From Dyadobacter soli (GTDB lineage: Bacteria > Bacteroidota > Bacteroidia > Cytophagales > Spirosomataceae), in assembly GCF_900101885.1 (NCBI RefSeq), contig NZ_FNAN01000010.1, positions 124,001-188,000 on the forward strand: DNA of 64,000 nt. Direction: 5' to 3'. The position numbers were made by a program, and so were the translations under genes. Below are positions 26,245-33,812 of this stretch, in pieces (position 1 is the first letter of the stretch; each line of letters starts with the position of its first letter). The notes below the pieces were generated by a model. That model did not search any database, was not told the DNA's origin, and saw nothing but the letters and a program-made list of their open reading frames with translations.

Positions 26245-27258
26245 TTAAAGAACCGGTTCTCTCAAATTAAATGCCTCCGAAATCAGTTGAAAGGATTTGA
26301 TACGGTTTTCAAAAGTATCCGCCATAGTCGAAACCATGATCTCGTCCGCATCGAAATCGGTGGCCAGTTTGGTAAGCTGCTCTTTCACGGATTCCGGCGT
26401 GCCGGACACAATGCGGCCGCTGTTGTAACGGATGCGCTCCAATTCGCCGAAATTGAACTCATATTTGCGCACGGTTTCGGGGTCGGGGAAAGGACCGAAT
26501 TTACCACGTTCAAACTCGACCAGCACATAATCCATCATTTTCCGCATGGCAGCGGCCTGTTCTTCCGTTTCACCGCATAATGTGAATGCAGAGATGATGA
26601 CCCTCGGCTTTTCAAGCTGATCCGACGGCCGGAAATTTCGTTTGTACTCATCCACTACATCCGGCTTCACAAAGCCGTTGATGAATTTCGCGACAGCAAG
26701 GCCCATCCCGAAACGCGCCGCGATGTTGCTGCTGCCTCCGCTCGAACTTAGTATCCATTGCTCCGGTATCGTGGCCGACTGCGGCGTGGCGTAAATAAAC
26801 CCGCGCTCCGTGCCTGCGGTATCCCTAAAAAAGTGCTGCAAATGTTCGAGCTGACGCAGGTAGCTGCTTTCACTGAAATCGTTGGACGGGTTCAGGAGCG
26901 ACGAGGTGATGCGGTCGGTGCCGGGCGCACGGCCCATACCGAGGTCGATGCGGCCCGGATAGAGCGTTTCGAGCATGCGGAAGTTCTCCGCGACTTTCAA
27001 TGCGCTGTGGTTGGGCAGCATTATCCCGCCCGAACCGATGCGGATCTGGCTCGTTATGTCTGCCAGTTTGACCATCAGCATCTCCGGCGTGGAGCCTGCG
27101 ATAAAGGTAGAATTATGGTGTTCTGAAACCCAAAACCGGCTGTAACCGAGTTCTTCCGCCAGCTTTGCCGTGGCAATGGTTTCGTGAATAGCTTCTTGAA
27201 CGCTGGATCCGTGCCTTACCACGGATTGGTCGAGAATACCCAGTTTAAAATGCTTCAT
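26245..27258 (-). CDS. LLM-class flavin-dependent oxidoreductase (luciferase-like)
   Basis: A 337-residue TIM-barrel flavin monooxygenase-like protein. It begins MKHFKLGILDQSVVRHGSS and shows EELGYSRFWVSEHHN, GSGGIMLPNHSALKVAENF and LGMGRAPGTDR, typical of the MsnO8/YhbW-like group of bacterial luciferase relatives. ATG 27258 was chosen; an upstream frame to 27312 lacks family similarity. It precedes the WYL regulator by 36 bp, so it may be in the same operon. The substrate is unknown. Confidence 0.9.
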   Translation of the reverse strand: MKHFKLGILDQSVVRHGSSVQEAIHETIATAKLAEELGYSRFWVSEHHNSTFIAGSTPEMLMVKLADITSQIRIGSGGIMLPNHSALKVAENFRMLETLYPGRIDLGMGRAPGTDRITSSLLNPSNDFSESSYLRQLEHLQHFFRDTAGTERGFIYATPQSATIPEQWILSSSGGSSNIAARFGMGLAVAKFINGFVKPDVVDEYKRNFRPSDQLEKPRVIISAFTLCGETEEQAAAMRKMMDYVLVEFERGKFGPFPDPETVRKYEFNFGELERIRYNSGRIVSGTPESVKEQLTKLATDFDADEIMVSTMADTFENRIKSFQLISEAFNLREPVL

Positions 27259-27374
27259 TATAATCGATGCGTGATTTTGAAGCATAACACGGCAAAGGCC
27301 GTTTGTATTCAACTTTGAGACCAGGAATGTCCTTTCTGCGGGGATAGTAACGTTCGCGGCAGGGTGGGGGAGGC

Positions 27375-27812
27375 TCAGGGCACGCGGTCCCAGTAGGTGC
27401 TTCTACCCAGCAGCGGGATGCCCACGTAGCTGCGTACTTCGAGTTTCTCCTTGCGAAGCTTAATGAGGCAGTTGTAGGTTTTGCCACTCTTGGGGTCGTA
27501 CATTTTACCATCGTCCCAAAGGTCTTCGCTAAAGACGAAGTTGTTTAGCAGGTTCAAGTGGAGCAGGTTCCGCCCGCGAAGTTTCTCGTCGGAGTTGCGG
27601 GTGTCTTTCCGGGAGGTTTTTCCATCGGCTTCGAAGAGGTCCTCGGACCAAAGCAGGCGCCCGAAATATTCTTCACCGTTTTTATAAATCTCGATCCGTG
27701 TATCTTTTTCTTCATTGATCCACTCGCCAACGACCTTATCTGCCACGATAATCTGTGATCCGGCGGGGTTGAAACTCGCGAAAAAAAATATAGTAAAAAG
27801 TATTTTATACAT
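27375..27812 (-). CDS. DUF2147 domain exported protein
   Basis: A small secreted protein of 145 residues with a signal peptide (MYKILFTIFFFASFNPAGSQ). The DUF2147 lipocalin-like domain shows VVGEWINEEKDTRIEIYK, DDGKMYDPKSGKTYNC and VRSYVGIPLLGRSTYWDRV. The family has no settled function. It is the first gene of a minus-strand run and lies 116 bp before the luciferase-like gene. Confidence 0.88.
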   Translation of the reverse strand: MYKILFTIFFFASFNPAGSQIIVADKVVGEWINEEKDTRIEIYKNGEEYFGRLLWSEDLFEADGKTSRKDTRNSDEKLRGRNLLHLNLLNNFVFSEDLWDDGKMYDPKSGKTYNCLIKLRKEKLEVRSYVGIPLLGRSTYWDRVP

Positions 27813-28325
27813 TACTGATGACGTGCGTCGGGTTAGTTTATCGTGGCGGCAATGCCTTGAAAATATACAAAGTTAAAAATACCAAAATTTAACGATGTTA
27901 GGTTTTGGAAAAATCAAATCTTTCAAATCGAGCCGATTTTGAATTATTTGATCGTTGGTAAAAATATTAACATTGATAGATTTACGTGTTAACACTGTAA
28001 ACTATCTTGATCTACTTCCGATTGCCTGATAAAATCCAATTTATGTTGATAGTTGGTGTGACAATATACGACAGTTCGTCAAAATACAAAACAGAATTAT
28101 TCCAAGAAGCCCCCTCATGGGTCGGCTGTGCGTCCTTTGACCAGCCGTTTCAATTGCTGCGCTTAATGTCAGACAATGCAAAAGTTATTCCGCCTTGTGC
28201 GTTGTCTCCGGTGGTTATTTTACGGCCGGTTGCTTTCGATATTGCCACGGCCCTGGTATTGCTTTTTATAGAAGTAGTTCTCTTCTTGTATTATTATTTG
28301 TAGAACCGGATAACCGCTTTTGTAT
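27813..28325. other. Divergent intergenic region before the GAF histidine kinase
   Basis: These 513 bp separate divergent genes. The first part (27850-27990) is A/T-rich and likely carries promoters. A 98-codon frame at 28007-28303 opening with TTG has a hydrophobic end but no family features. I did not accept it as a gene. Confidence 0.5.
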
Positions 28326-29555
28326 ATGAGTATTTCCAATGCACCCGTTCCTGCAAATGAATTGGAACGTCTGGTGGGGCTTTCAGAATTGGATATCGAC
28401 TATTCCGATCATCAGATCACGTTTCAGGACCTGGCAAAGTTGGCGGCGAAGGTGACAGGCACTCGAATTTCCCTGGTGAACCTGATCGATTCGCTCACGC
28501 AATGGACTATTTCGAATTATGGGCTGGATATCGAGCAAATGCTTCGGGAAGATTCGGTTTGCCAGTACACGATCATGGAATCCGATCACTTCGAAGTGGG
28601 CGATTTGACCGAGGATGATCGGTTTAAGGATAAATTTTATGTGACCGGCGAACCTAATGTGAAATACTATTACGGTATCCCGCTCAAAACCAGCGATGGC
28701 TTGCAGATCGGCGCATTGTGCGTGCTCGACCATGAGCGCAAGACGCTGGAACCTGAGAAAATCGAGCTGCTGAAAATCATTGCCGACGAAATCGTGGCGC
28801 GTTTGAAAACGCATAAGGTAATGGAAAGCCTCAAATCGAGGTTGCTGGAAGCGCGGCAGACCCAGAAAAAAGTTGCACACGACATACGCGGGCCATTGGG
28901 CGGGATCGTAGGTCTGGCACAAATTATCCGCGACCAGGGCGATCAGAACCGTATGGACGAAGTGCTCGAATTCATTAACCTGATCCACAAAAGCGGCAAT
29001 TCGATCCTCGATCTGGCCGAAGAGATCCTGGATTCGCATAGGGAGAAAGGCACAGCGACCAGCACACCAGTGGCTTCCAATGGTCACGGCTTCACACTGA
29101 TGATTTTCAAGGACAAGCTCGAAAAGCTCTATGGTCCACAGGCCAAGCACAAGAGCATCCGTTTTAGCGTGCAAACAAGCCCATTGACCGAGAATATCCA
29201 TTTTTCAAAGAGCAAATTGCTCCAAATCACGGGCAACCTCATTTCAAATTCCATGAAATTCACCCCGGCCGGCGGTGAAGTAAGCGTTGATCTGCAATTA
29301 TTGATCGATCAGGCGAAGCCCGTGCTGCATATTTCGGTGCGGGATACCGGTGTGGGCATTACGGAAGAGAATATCCAGGCCATATTGTCGGGCAATGCGT
29401 CTTCGACGGGCGGTACCGGTGGCGAGCAGGGCTTCGGGTTCGGGCTTGCGCTTGTGAAGCACCTGGTCGACAGCCTCGGGGGAAAAATTGCCATTACTTC
29501 TGAGCCGGGTGTGGGCACGAATTTCGAGATCGATCTGCCGCAAAATATCTATTAA
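28326..29555 (+). CDS. GAF-domain sensor histidine kinase (orphan)
   Basis: The 409 residues have a GAF domain (about 20-160; TRISLVNLIDSLTQWTISNYG, YYGIPLKTSDGLQIGALCVLD), a HisKA dimerisation helix with phospho-acceptor His185 in KKVAHDIRGPLGG, and a HATPase domain (N-box GNLISNSMKFTPAGG, G1 DTGVGI, G2 GFGFGLALVKHL). No membrane span is seen, so it senses a cytoplasmic signal. There is no response regulator nearby. ATG 28326 is preferred to the TTG two codons upstream. A hairpin with a T-run follows the stop. Confidence 0.92.
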   Translation: MSISNAPVPANELERLVGLSELDIDYSDHQITFQDLAKLAAKVTGTRISLVNLIDSLTQWTISNYGLDIEQMLREDSVCQYTIMESDHFEVGDLTEDDRFKDKFYVTGEPNVKYYYGIPLKTSDGLQIGALCVLDHERKTLEPEKIELLKIIADEIVARLKTHKVMESLKSRLLEARQTQKKVAHDIRGPLGGIVGLAQIIRDQGDQNRMDEVLEFINLIHKSGNSILDLAEEILDSHREKGTATSTPVASNGHGFTLMIFKDKLEKLYGPQAKHKSIRFSVQTSPLTENIHFSKSKLLQITGNLISNSMKFTPAGGEVSVDLQLLIDQAKPVLHISVRDTGVGITEENIQAILSGNASSTGGTGGEQGFGFGLALVKHLVDSLGGKIAITSEPGVGTNFEIDLPQNIY

Positions 29556-29587
29556 TGTATTGATTATCAGTTTTATACTAGGTATGT

Positions 29588-29614
29588 AGCATTTGCGCCC
29601 TGCAAATGCTTTTG
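29588..29614 (+). terminator. Rho-independent terminator after the histidine kinase
   Basis: AGCATTTGC (29588-29596) pairs perfectly with GCAAATGCT (29602-29610) across a 5-base loop, followed by TTTGCTTT. It lies 32 bp past the kinase stop and before the RsmB-type gene. Confidence 0.65.
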
Positions 29615-29670
29615 CTTTGTAGCCGATCCGTCGCCAATTTTGTCGTCTTGTTTCACCTGATTTTTAAATT

Positions 29671-30897
29671 TTGAAACTATACCGAGGACTTGTAGCGGCT
29701 ACTGTCGAGGCATTGCAGGATGTTTTTGTGAAAAACCGGCAGGCCGACCGCGTCGTGGAGCAATTGCTGAAATCCAATAAGAAATGGGGCGCGCGCGACC
29801 GGGCATTCATCGCCGAGAATGTGTACGAAATCGTGCGCTGGTGGCGGCTGGTAAAATACGTCGCACAAGTCGAAAAAGCGGTGGAAAGCGACGATTTCTG
29901 GCGCATTGCCGGAGCTTGGCAGTTGATTAAACCGCAACATCTCGAAGGACGTGAGGCACCGGAATCTTTGCCTGAATGGCCCGAATTTGAAGCTATGAAC
30001 CCGGAAACTATTGCGGAACGCTACCAGGAAGGCCTGCAAATCCGGAAAATCGCCCAATCTATCCCCGACTGGATAGACGTCACAGGAGAAGCCGAGCTCG
30101 GCGAGCAATGGCCGGCAGAACTTGCGGCCCTTAACAAAACCGCGCCGGTAGTGTTACGCGTCAATTCCCTGAAAACCAACGTCGATACAGTGCGCGAGCA
30201 GCTCGGTACCGACATTACCGAACCTGTACCGGGCGTACCCCAAGCGCTGGCACTCAAAAAGCGTATCAATGTAGCGGCGCTGGAAAGCTTCAAAAGTGGC
30301 TTTTTCGAAGTGCAGGACGCCGGATCGCAGCTCATTGCGCCCTACCTGGACGTACGCGAGGGCGTGTCCGTGATCGACGCCTGCGCCGGCGCGGGCGGGA
30401 AAAGCCTGCACCTTGCCGCATTGCTCGGAAACAGCGGTTCAATCCTTTCGATGGACATCGAGCACTTCAAATTGCAGGAACTGGAACGCCGCGCCGCGCG
30501 AAATGGCGTCACGAACCTCACCACAATGCATATCAGCTCAGAAAAAATCATCGAAAGCCTGGCAGGAACGACAGACCGGCTCCTTCTCGACGTACCTTGT
30601 TCGGGATTAGGTGTGCTGCGTAGAAACCCGGACAGTAAATGGAAACTCAAACCTGAATTTCTCGACAAAATCCGCAAGGTACAGGCGCAGATTCTCGAAA
30701 ACTATTCGAAAATGGTCAAGAAAGGCGGTAAAATGGTGTACGCCACGTGCAGCATTCTGCCGTCTGAATCGGAGGAGCAGGTACGGGCATTCACGAAGCG
30801 CCATAAAGTGGATTGGCAGTTTGTTTCCGAACACCGCACCTCGCCCGCACGTGACGGTTTCGACGGTTTCTACATGGCATTACTCGAACGTAAATAG
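29671..30897 (+). CDS. RsmB/NOP-family RNA (cytosine-5) methyltransferase
   Basis: A 408-residue SAM-dependent methyltransferase, probably for rRNA cytosines. The N-terminal NusB-like part (NKKWGARDRAFIAENVYEIVRWWRLVKY) precedes the catalytic domain with SAM motif VIDACAGAGGKSLHLAALLG. The two catalytic cysteines are Cys310 in DVPCSGLGVLRRNPD and Cys360 in VYATCSILPSE. The start is TTG at 29671 (MKLYRGLVAATVEAL): the sequence from there matches the family N-terminus and there is no in-frame ATG soon after. Confidence 0.92.
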   Translation: MKLYRGLVAATVEALQDVFVKNRQADRVVEQLLKSNKKWGARDRAFIAENVYEIVRWWRLVKYVAQVEKAVESDDFWRIAGAWQLIKPQHLEGREAPESLPEWPEFEAMNPETIAERYQEGLQIRKIAQSIPDWIDVTGEAELGEQWPAELAALNKTAPVVLRVNSLKTNVDTVREQLGTDITEPVPGVPQALALKKRINVAALESFKSGFFEVQDAGSQLIAPYLDVREGVSVIDACAGAGGKSLHLAALLGNSGSILSMDIEHFKLQELERRAARNGVTNLTTMHISSEKIIESLAGTTDRLLLDVPCSGLGVLRRNPDSKWKLKPEFLDKIRKVQAQILENYSKMVKKGGKMVYATCSILPSESEEQVRAFTKRHKVDWQFVSEHRTSPARDGFDGFYMALLERK

Positions 30898-30967
30898 TCT
30901 TTTCGGTTAGGCTGAACACCGAAAGGCATGGTTTTTTCCTGATTACACCAAATCAACAGACAAAACC

Positions 30968-31198
30968 ATGGACTTTCAAAACCAATATGCATTCCCGGTT
31001 GCAGAAATGCCGGACGACCAGCCGCCTGCACCGAGCTATCCCGAAAAACCGCGCGAAACCGGCCCATTGAACCCAACGCCCGATGTGCCGGGCACCGATG
31101 CACCGGAAGTCAATACCGGTTCTAGGATGGACGAAGATGAGCCGGCAGCGCCGACGGAGGAAGATGAAGTAGGGGATATTGAATCTCAAAACCCCTGA
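30968..31198 (+). CDS. Small acidic, proline-rich disordered protein
   Basis: A 76-residue protein that I do not recognise, rich in Pro, Glu and Asp (PDDQPPAPSYPEKP; MDEDEPAAPTEEDEVGD) with no hydrophobic core, signal peptide or cysteine. It is probably intrinsically disordered. It has a good ATG after a 70-bp leader. Its stop codon's last base is the first base of a perfect 18-bp hairpin, which supports it being a real expressed gene. Function unknown. Confidence 0.65.
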   Translation: MDFQNQYAFPVAEMPDDQPPAPSYPEKPRETGPLNPTPDVPGTDAPEVNTGSRMDEDEPAAPTEEDEVGDIESQNP

Positions 31199-31238
31199 AC
31201 AATAAAGGGTTACCGAGCACCGGTAACCCTTTATTGTT
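31198..31238. terminator. Perfect 18-bp bidirectional terminator hairpin
   Basis: Arms 31198-31215 and 31221-31238 are exact reverse complements around a 5-base loop, with A-rich and T-rich outer ends and a GGGTTACCG core. It lies between the small acidic protein gene and the convergent SRPBCC gene, so it can end both transcripts. Confidence 0.8.
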
Positions 31239-31252
31239 GACCAGATCCTACA

Positions 31253-31702
31253 TTACTGCGCTTCGACCAGCTTTTTGATCTCGACCAAAATCGGGTTCCA
31301 GCCTTCGCCGTTGTTGTAAGAATCCTGGTACCGGCGCTCACCTTCGGCCACTGTGCTGTAATCGCCTTGGGTGACCTTCAAAAGTGTCTTTTCGCCTTGC
31401 GGAATGAGGTCATAGGTGACTTGGAGGTAGTTTTCGGAAACATCGTCGATGTTCGAATGCGGATCGATGGTCGTGTACCGCAGGAATTTTCCGGGTTCGA
31501 TGGCCAGAATTTCTCCTTTTACCCAGACAATCTCTTTCCCTTCATGCTCGCCTTTCCAGAGCAGTTTGCTACCTACATTCCAGTCCGAAACTGTCTCACA
31601 GCCAAACATATACTGTTTCGTTTGTTCAGGGTTCACAAGGGCATCCCACACACGGGACGCCGGCGCATCGATGGTGATTTCGTTTTTGATGATGAGTGAC
31701 AT
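31253..31702 (-). CDS. SRPBCC/AHSA1-family protein
   Basis: A 149-residue START-like fold protein of the AHSA1 (activator of Hsp90 ATPase homolog 1-like) group. It shows ITIDAPASRVWDALVNPEQTKQYMFGCETVSDWNVGSKLLWKGE near the start and LLKVTQGDYS then WNPILVEIKKLVEAQ at the end. Family members bind hydrophobic ligands or act as stress proteins; the ligand here is unknown. An octamer-repeat array lies directly upstream. It is one of three SRPBCC proteins within 6 kb. Confidence 0.9.
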   Translation of the reverse strand: MSLIIKNEITIDAPASRVWDALVNPEQTKQYMFGCETVSDWNVGSKLLWKGEHEGKEIVWVKGEILAIEPGKFLRYTTIDPHSNIDDVSENYLQVTYDLIPQGEKTLLKVTQGDYSTVAEGERRYQDSYNNGEGWNPILVEIKKLVEAQ

Positions 31703-31706
31703 ATTA

Positions 31707-31876
31707 ATGATTGAATGATTGAATGATTGAATGATTGAATGATTGAATGATTGAATGATTGAATGATTGAATGATTGAATGTTGAATGTTTGAATGAGTC
31801 GCCGTGGAACGGGAATGGCTGAATAAGTGAATTAGAACGTATATTCGGTCATTCAATCATTCAGTCATTCAAAATT
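31707..31876. repeat. ATTGAATG octamer array with shared core
   Basis: About nine to ten head-to-tail TGAATGAT units (31707-31790) are followed by the core CGCCGTGGAACGGGAATG (31800-31817) and then inverted CATTCAATCATTCAGTCATT units (about 31849-31870). The core also lies in the repeat at 22561-22687, in the other orientation. It occupies the promoter side of the SRPBCC gene and the 3' side of the AraC gene. Confidence 0.8.
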
Positions 31877-31905
31877 ACCGCCCCCAGGCGTCCCCCGATT
31901 GCGTT

Positions 31906-32811
31906 TTACGGATTATTTCTAACCGAAAAGGGAGTGACGCCGAATTTCTTTTTGAATGCATTGTTGAAATGCTGGGGCGTGGCGTAGCCTAGTTGCGTCG
32001 ATATTTCTGCGGCTGTCTGTTGTGTGTCCAGCAGATATTGCTTCGCGAGTTGCAGGCGCTGATCGGTGAGGTAGCCGAAAATGGTGTTGTTAAATGTTTC
32101 TTTAAAGCCTTTTTTGAGCTTATACTCATTTAAACCGACGTGCTGGGCGATTTCCGAGAGGTTGGGTGGGCAATGCACGCGGTCGTTGATGAGGTCGCGC
32201 ACGGCGATGATCTTCTCCTTGTCGGATTTGGTTTTGATAAACGTCTCCGTCTTGCGTTCCGAGGCCTCGCAAGCGTCTGCGCATAGCACGAGGAGTTCGA
32301 TGCTTTTGGACAGGAGAAACAGCTTTTTAAGGCTTTCGGAATACTTACAATGGATAATCTGCTGGATCACTTGCTGGATCGGTGAGTCGATCGTACCCCA
32401 GCTGTCGGTCAGGATCGCGCTTTTACCGAGAATGATGGCTTCGGAAAAGCGTTTCAGCGTATCACTCGCATTTTGAGTGAATTGAATGAAAACCTCTTTG
32501 GGAAACTGAATGCCGAATGTCTCGATTTCGAGCGTCTTGGCCTGGACGGTCATTTCGAACTCCCTCGAATACATGATGTTGTGATGTCCGCCGACGAGGT
32601 CGAATGTTTTTCCGAGCTGATCATAGGTAAACAAATAGTCGCCTTTCAGCCCGAAATGCATACGCACAACGTCAACATTGGCGCTTTTGGAATGGAAACC
32701 CGACAATTCCGTGAACCGGGAAACGGCATGGCCGAGCAGGATGCCATCGCATTGCCAGGTAATGCCGGTCATTTGGCCCTTGTCGAAACTGCGGGTTTGC
32801 CTTGCTTCCAT
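31906..32811 (-). CDS. AraC-family transcriptional regulator
   Basis: A 301-residue regulator. The C-terminal AraC/XylS double HTH (about 205-300) reads LSEIAQHVGLNEYKLKKGFKETF, then AAEISTQLGYATPQHFNNAFKKKFGVTPFSVR. The N-terminal 190 residues resemble no ligand domain I can name, similar to PchR-like regulators of Bacteroidota. It lies 6 bp after the ThuA gene on the same strand, so the two are probably cotranscribed. Confidence 0.92.
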   Translation of the reverse strand: MEARQTRSFDKGQMTGITWQCDGILLGHAVSRFTELSGFHSKSANVDVVRMHFGLKGDYLFTYDQLGKTFDLVGGHHNIMYSREFEMTVQAKTLEIETFGIQFPKEVFIQFTQNASDTLKRFSEAIILGKSAILTDSWGTIDSPIQQVIQQIIHCKYSESLKKLFLLSKSIELLVLCADACEASERKTETFIKTKSDKEKIIAVRDLINDRVHCPPNLSEIAQHVGLNEYKLKKGFKETFNNTIFGYLTDQRLQLAKQYLLDTQQTAAEISTQLGYATPQHFNNAFKKKFGVTPFSVRNNP

Positions 32812-32817
32812 AGTCGG

Positions 32818-33675
32818 TTATTTCTTACGGTTTGCGAGCCAAAGGATCGAGTTCACGAGGAACTGGTTTTGCGCGTCGTTGTCAAAGGTAAACGATAATT
32901 CCTTGTTCGTTTTGTTCTCGTAATCGATATCGTTGTGGCCCATGTTCATGTACAGCATTTTGTATTTTTTATTCGTCCAGGCAACTGGATAATAGCCGCT
33001 ATGCCATATTTCATGCTGTTTTGGTCCGGTACCTAGCGGAAAACTCGCGGGGTCGATCGATAGCAGGATTTGAATGTCAGTATTTTGGGTTAAATCCTTT
33101 TCCCATCGGTACCATTCGTTGGGCGATGCCTTAAAAGTGCTGCCCAATCCTTTGGTAGCGGGACTTTTGGCATCTTCGACTTTCAAAATAGCCGAGGTAG
33201 GTCGCCACGTGTTGCTCTTGTACTGCCCCGAGCCGAGAAATTGATCGTGGTACCAGTCCCAGTTTTGCGGGTAAGCAGAGGGTGTCAATGCAAAAGCCGA
33301 GAAATGAAAGCCGATCCAGCCGCCGCCGTTTTCCATATACTTCTGAAATGCAGCACGTTGTTCCGGCTTTTCCGGGCGTGTATCGAGGAAGAGAACGACC
33401 TGGTATTTCGAGAGAAATTCGGCATTGAGATTATCCCAATTGCTGGTCGAATCGTAGGTAAAACCGTTTTTCGCGCCCAGTTCCGGCAATCGTTTATGGG
33501 CTTCTCGTACAAAACTAATGTGTGCCCTGTCGTTTTTGCCGGTAAAAAAGGCTACTACTTTGAATTTGGGCTTTTGCTGGGCGAATGCAGGGCTCACAGC
33601 GAGCAGAATGCCCAGCATGGCAATGCCCAGCATGGCGGTAAGGACAGCCATCGGCTTTCCGGATACGTACTTCAT
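32818..33675 (-). CDS. Exported ThuA-domain protein
   Basis: A 285-residue protein with a signal peptide (...AMLGILLAVSPAFAQQ) and a ThuA trehalose-utilisation-type domain of glutamine-amidotransferase-like fold. It shows FKVVAFFTGKNDRAHISFVREAHKRLPEL, VVLFLDTRPEKPEQRAAFQKYMENGGGWIGFH, and near the end GYYPVAWTNKKYKMLYMNMGHNDIDY. ThuA-like proteins take part in sugar utilisation, but the reaction is not established. The signal peptide region contains an in-frame DNA duplication (GCCCAGCATGGC twice). It heads a two-gene unit with araC. Confidence 0.9.
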   Translation of the reverse strand: MKYVSGKPMAVLTAMLGIAMLGILLAVSPAFAQQKPKFKVVAFFTGKNDRAHISFVREAHKRLPELGAKNGFTYDSTSNWDNLNAEFLSKYQVVLFLDTRPEKPEQRAAFQKYMENGGGWIGFHFSAFALTPSAYPQNWDWYHDQFLGSGQYKSNTWRPTSAILKVEDAKSPATKGLGSTFKASPNEWYRWEKDLTQNTDIQILLSIDPASFPLGTGPKQHEIWHSGYYPVAWTNKKYKMLYMNMGHNDIDYENKTNKELSFTFDNDAQNQFLVNSILWLANRKK

Positions 33676-33812
33676 TGAATAAGGGGTTAGGTATGAGGAT
33701 TAATATATGCCAAATATAAACGGTAAAATGCGTACGTCGCTCGGCCGCTAATTTTAGTTTTGAAAACCGCGAATATCCGCTTTATTTGCCGGTTCCAATT
33801 TCATTAGTAATC

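Noticed and set aside
28007..28303. 98-codon frame opening with TTG and ending in a hydrophobic stretch, just before the histidine kinase
   Set aside because: No family features, weak start, and the composition looks like promoter DNA. It could be a leader peptide, but nothing supports it.
30899..30925. Weak hairpin (TTTCGGT/ACCGAAA) after the RsmB-type gene followed by a T-run
   Set aside because: Only 7 pairs, with the T-run several bases away; may be a terminator but I could not support it.
31707..31876. CRISPR-like array of short repeats
   Set aside because: The octamers are directly tandem, without unique spacers, and no cas genes are near.
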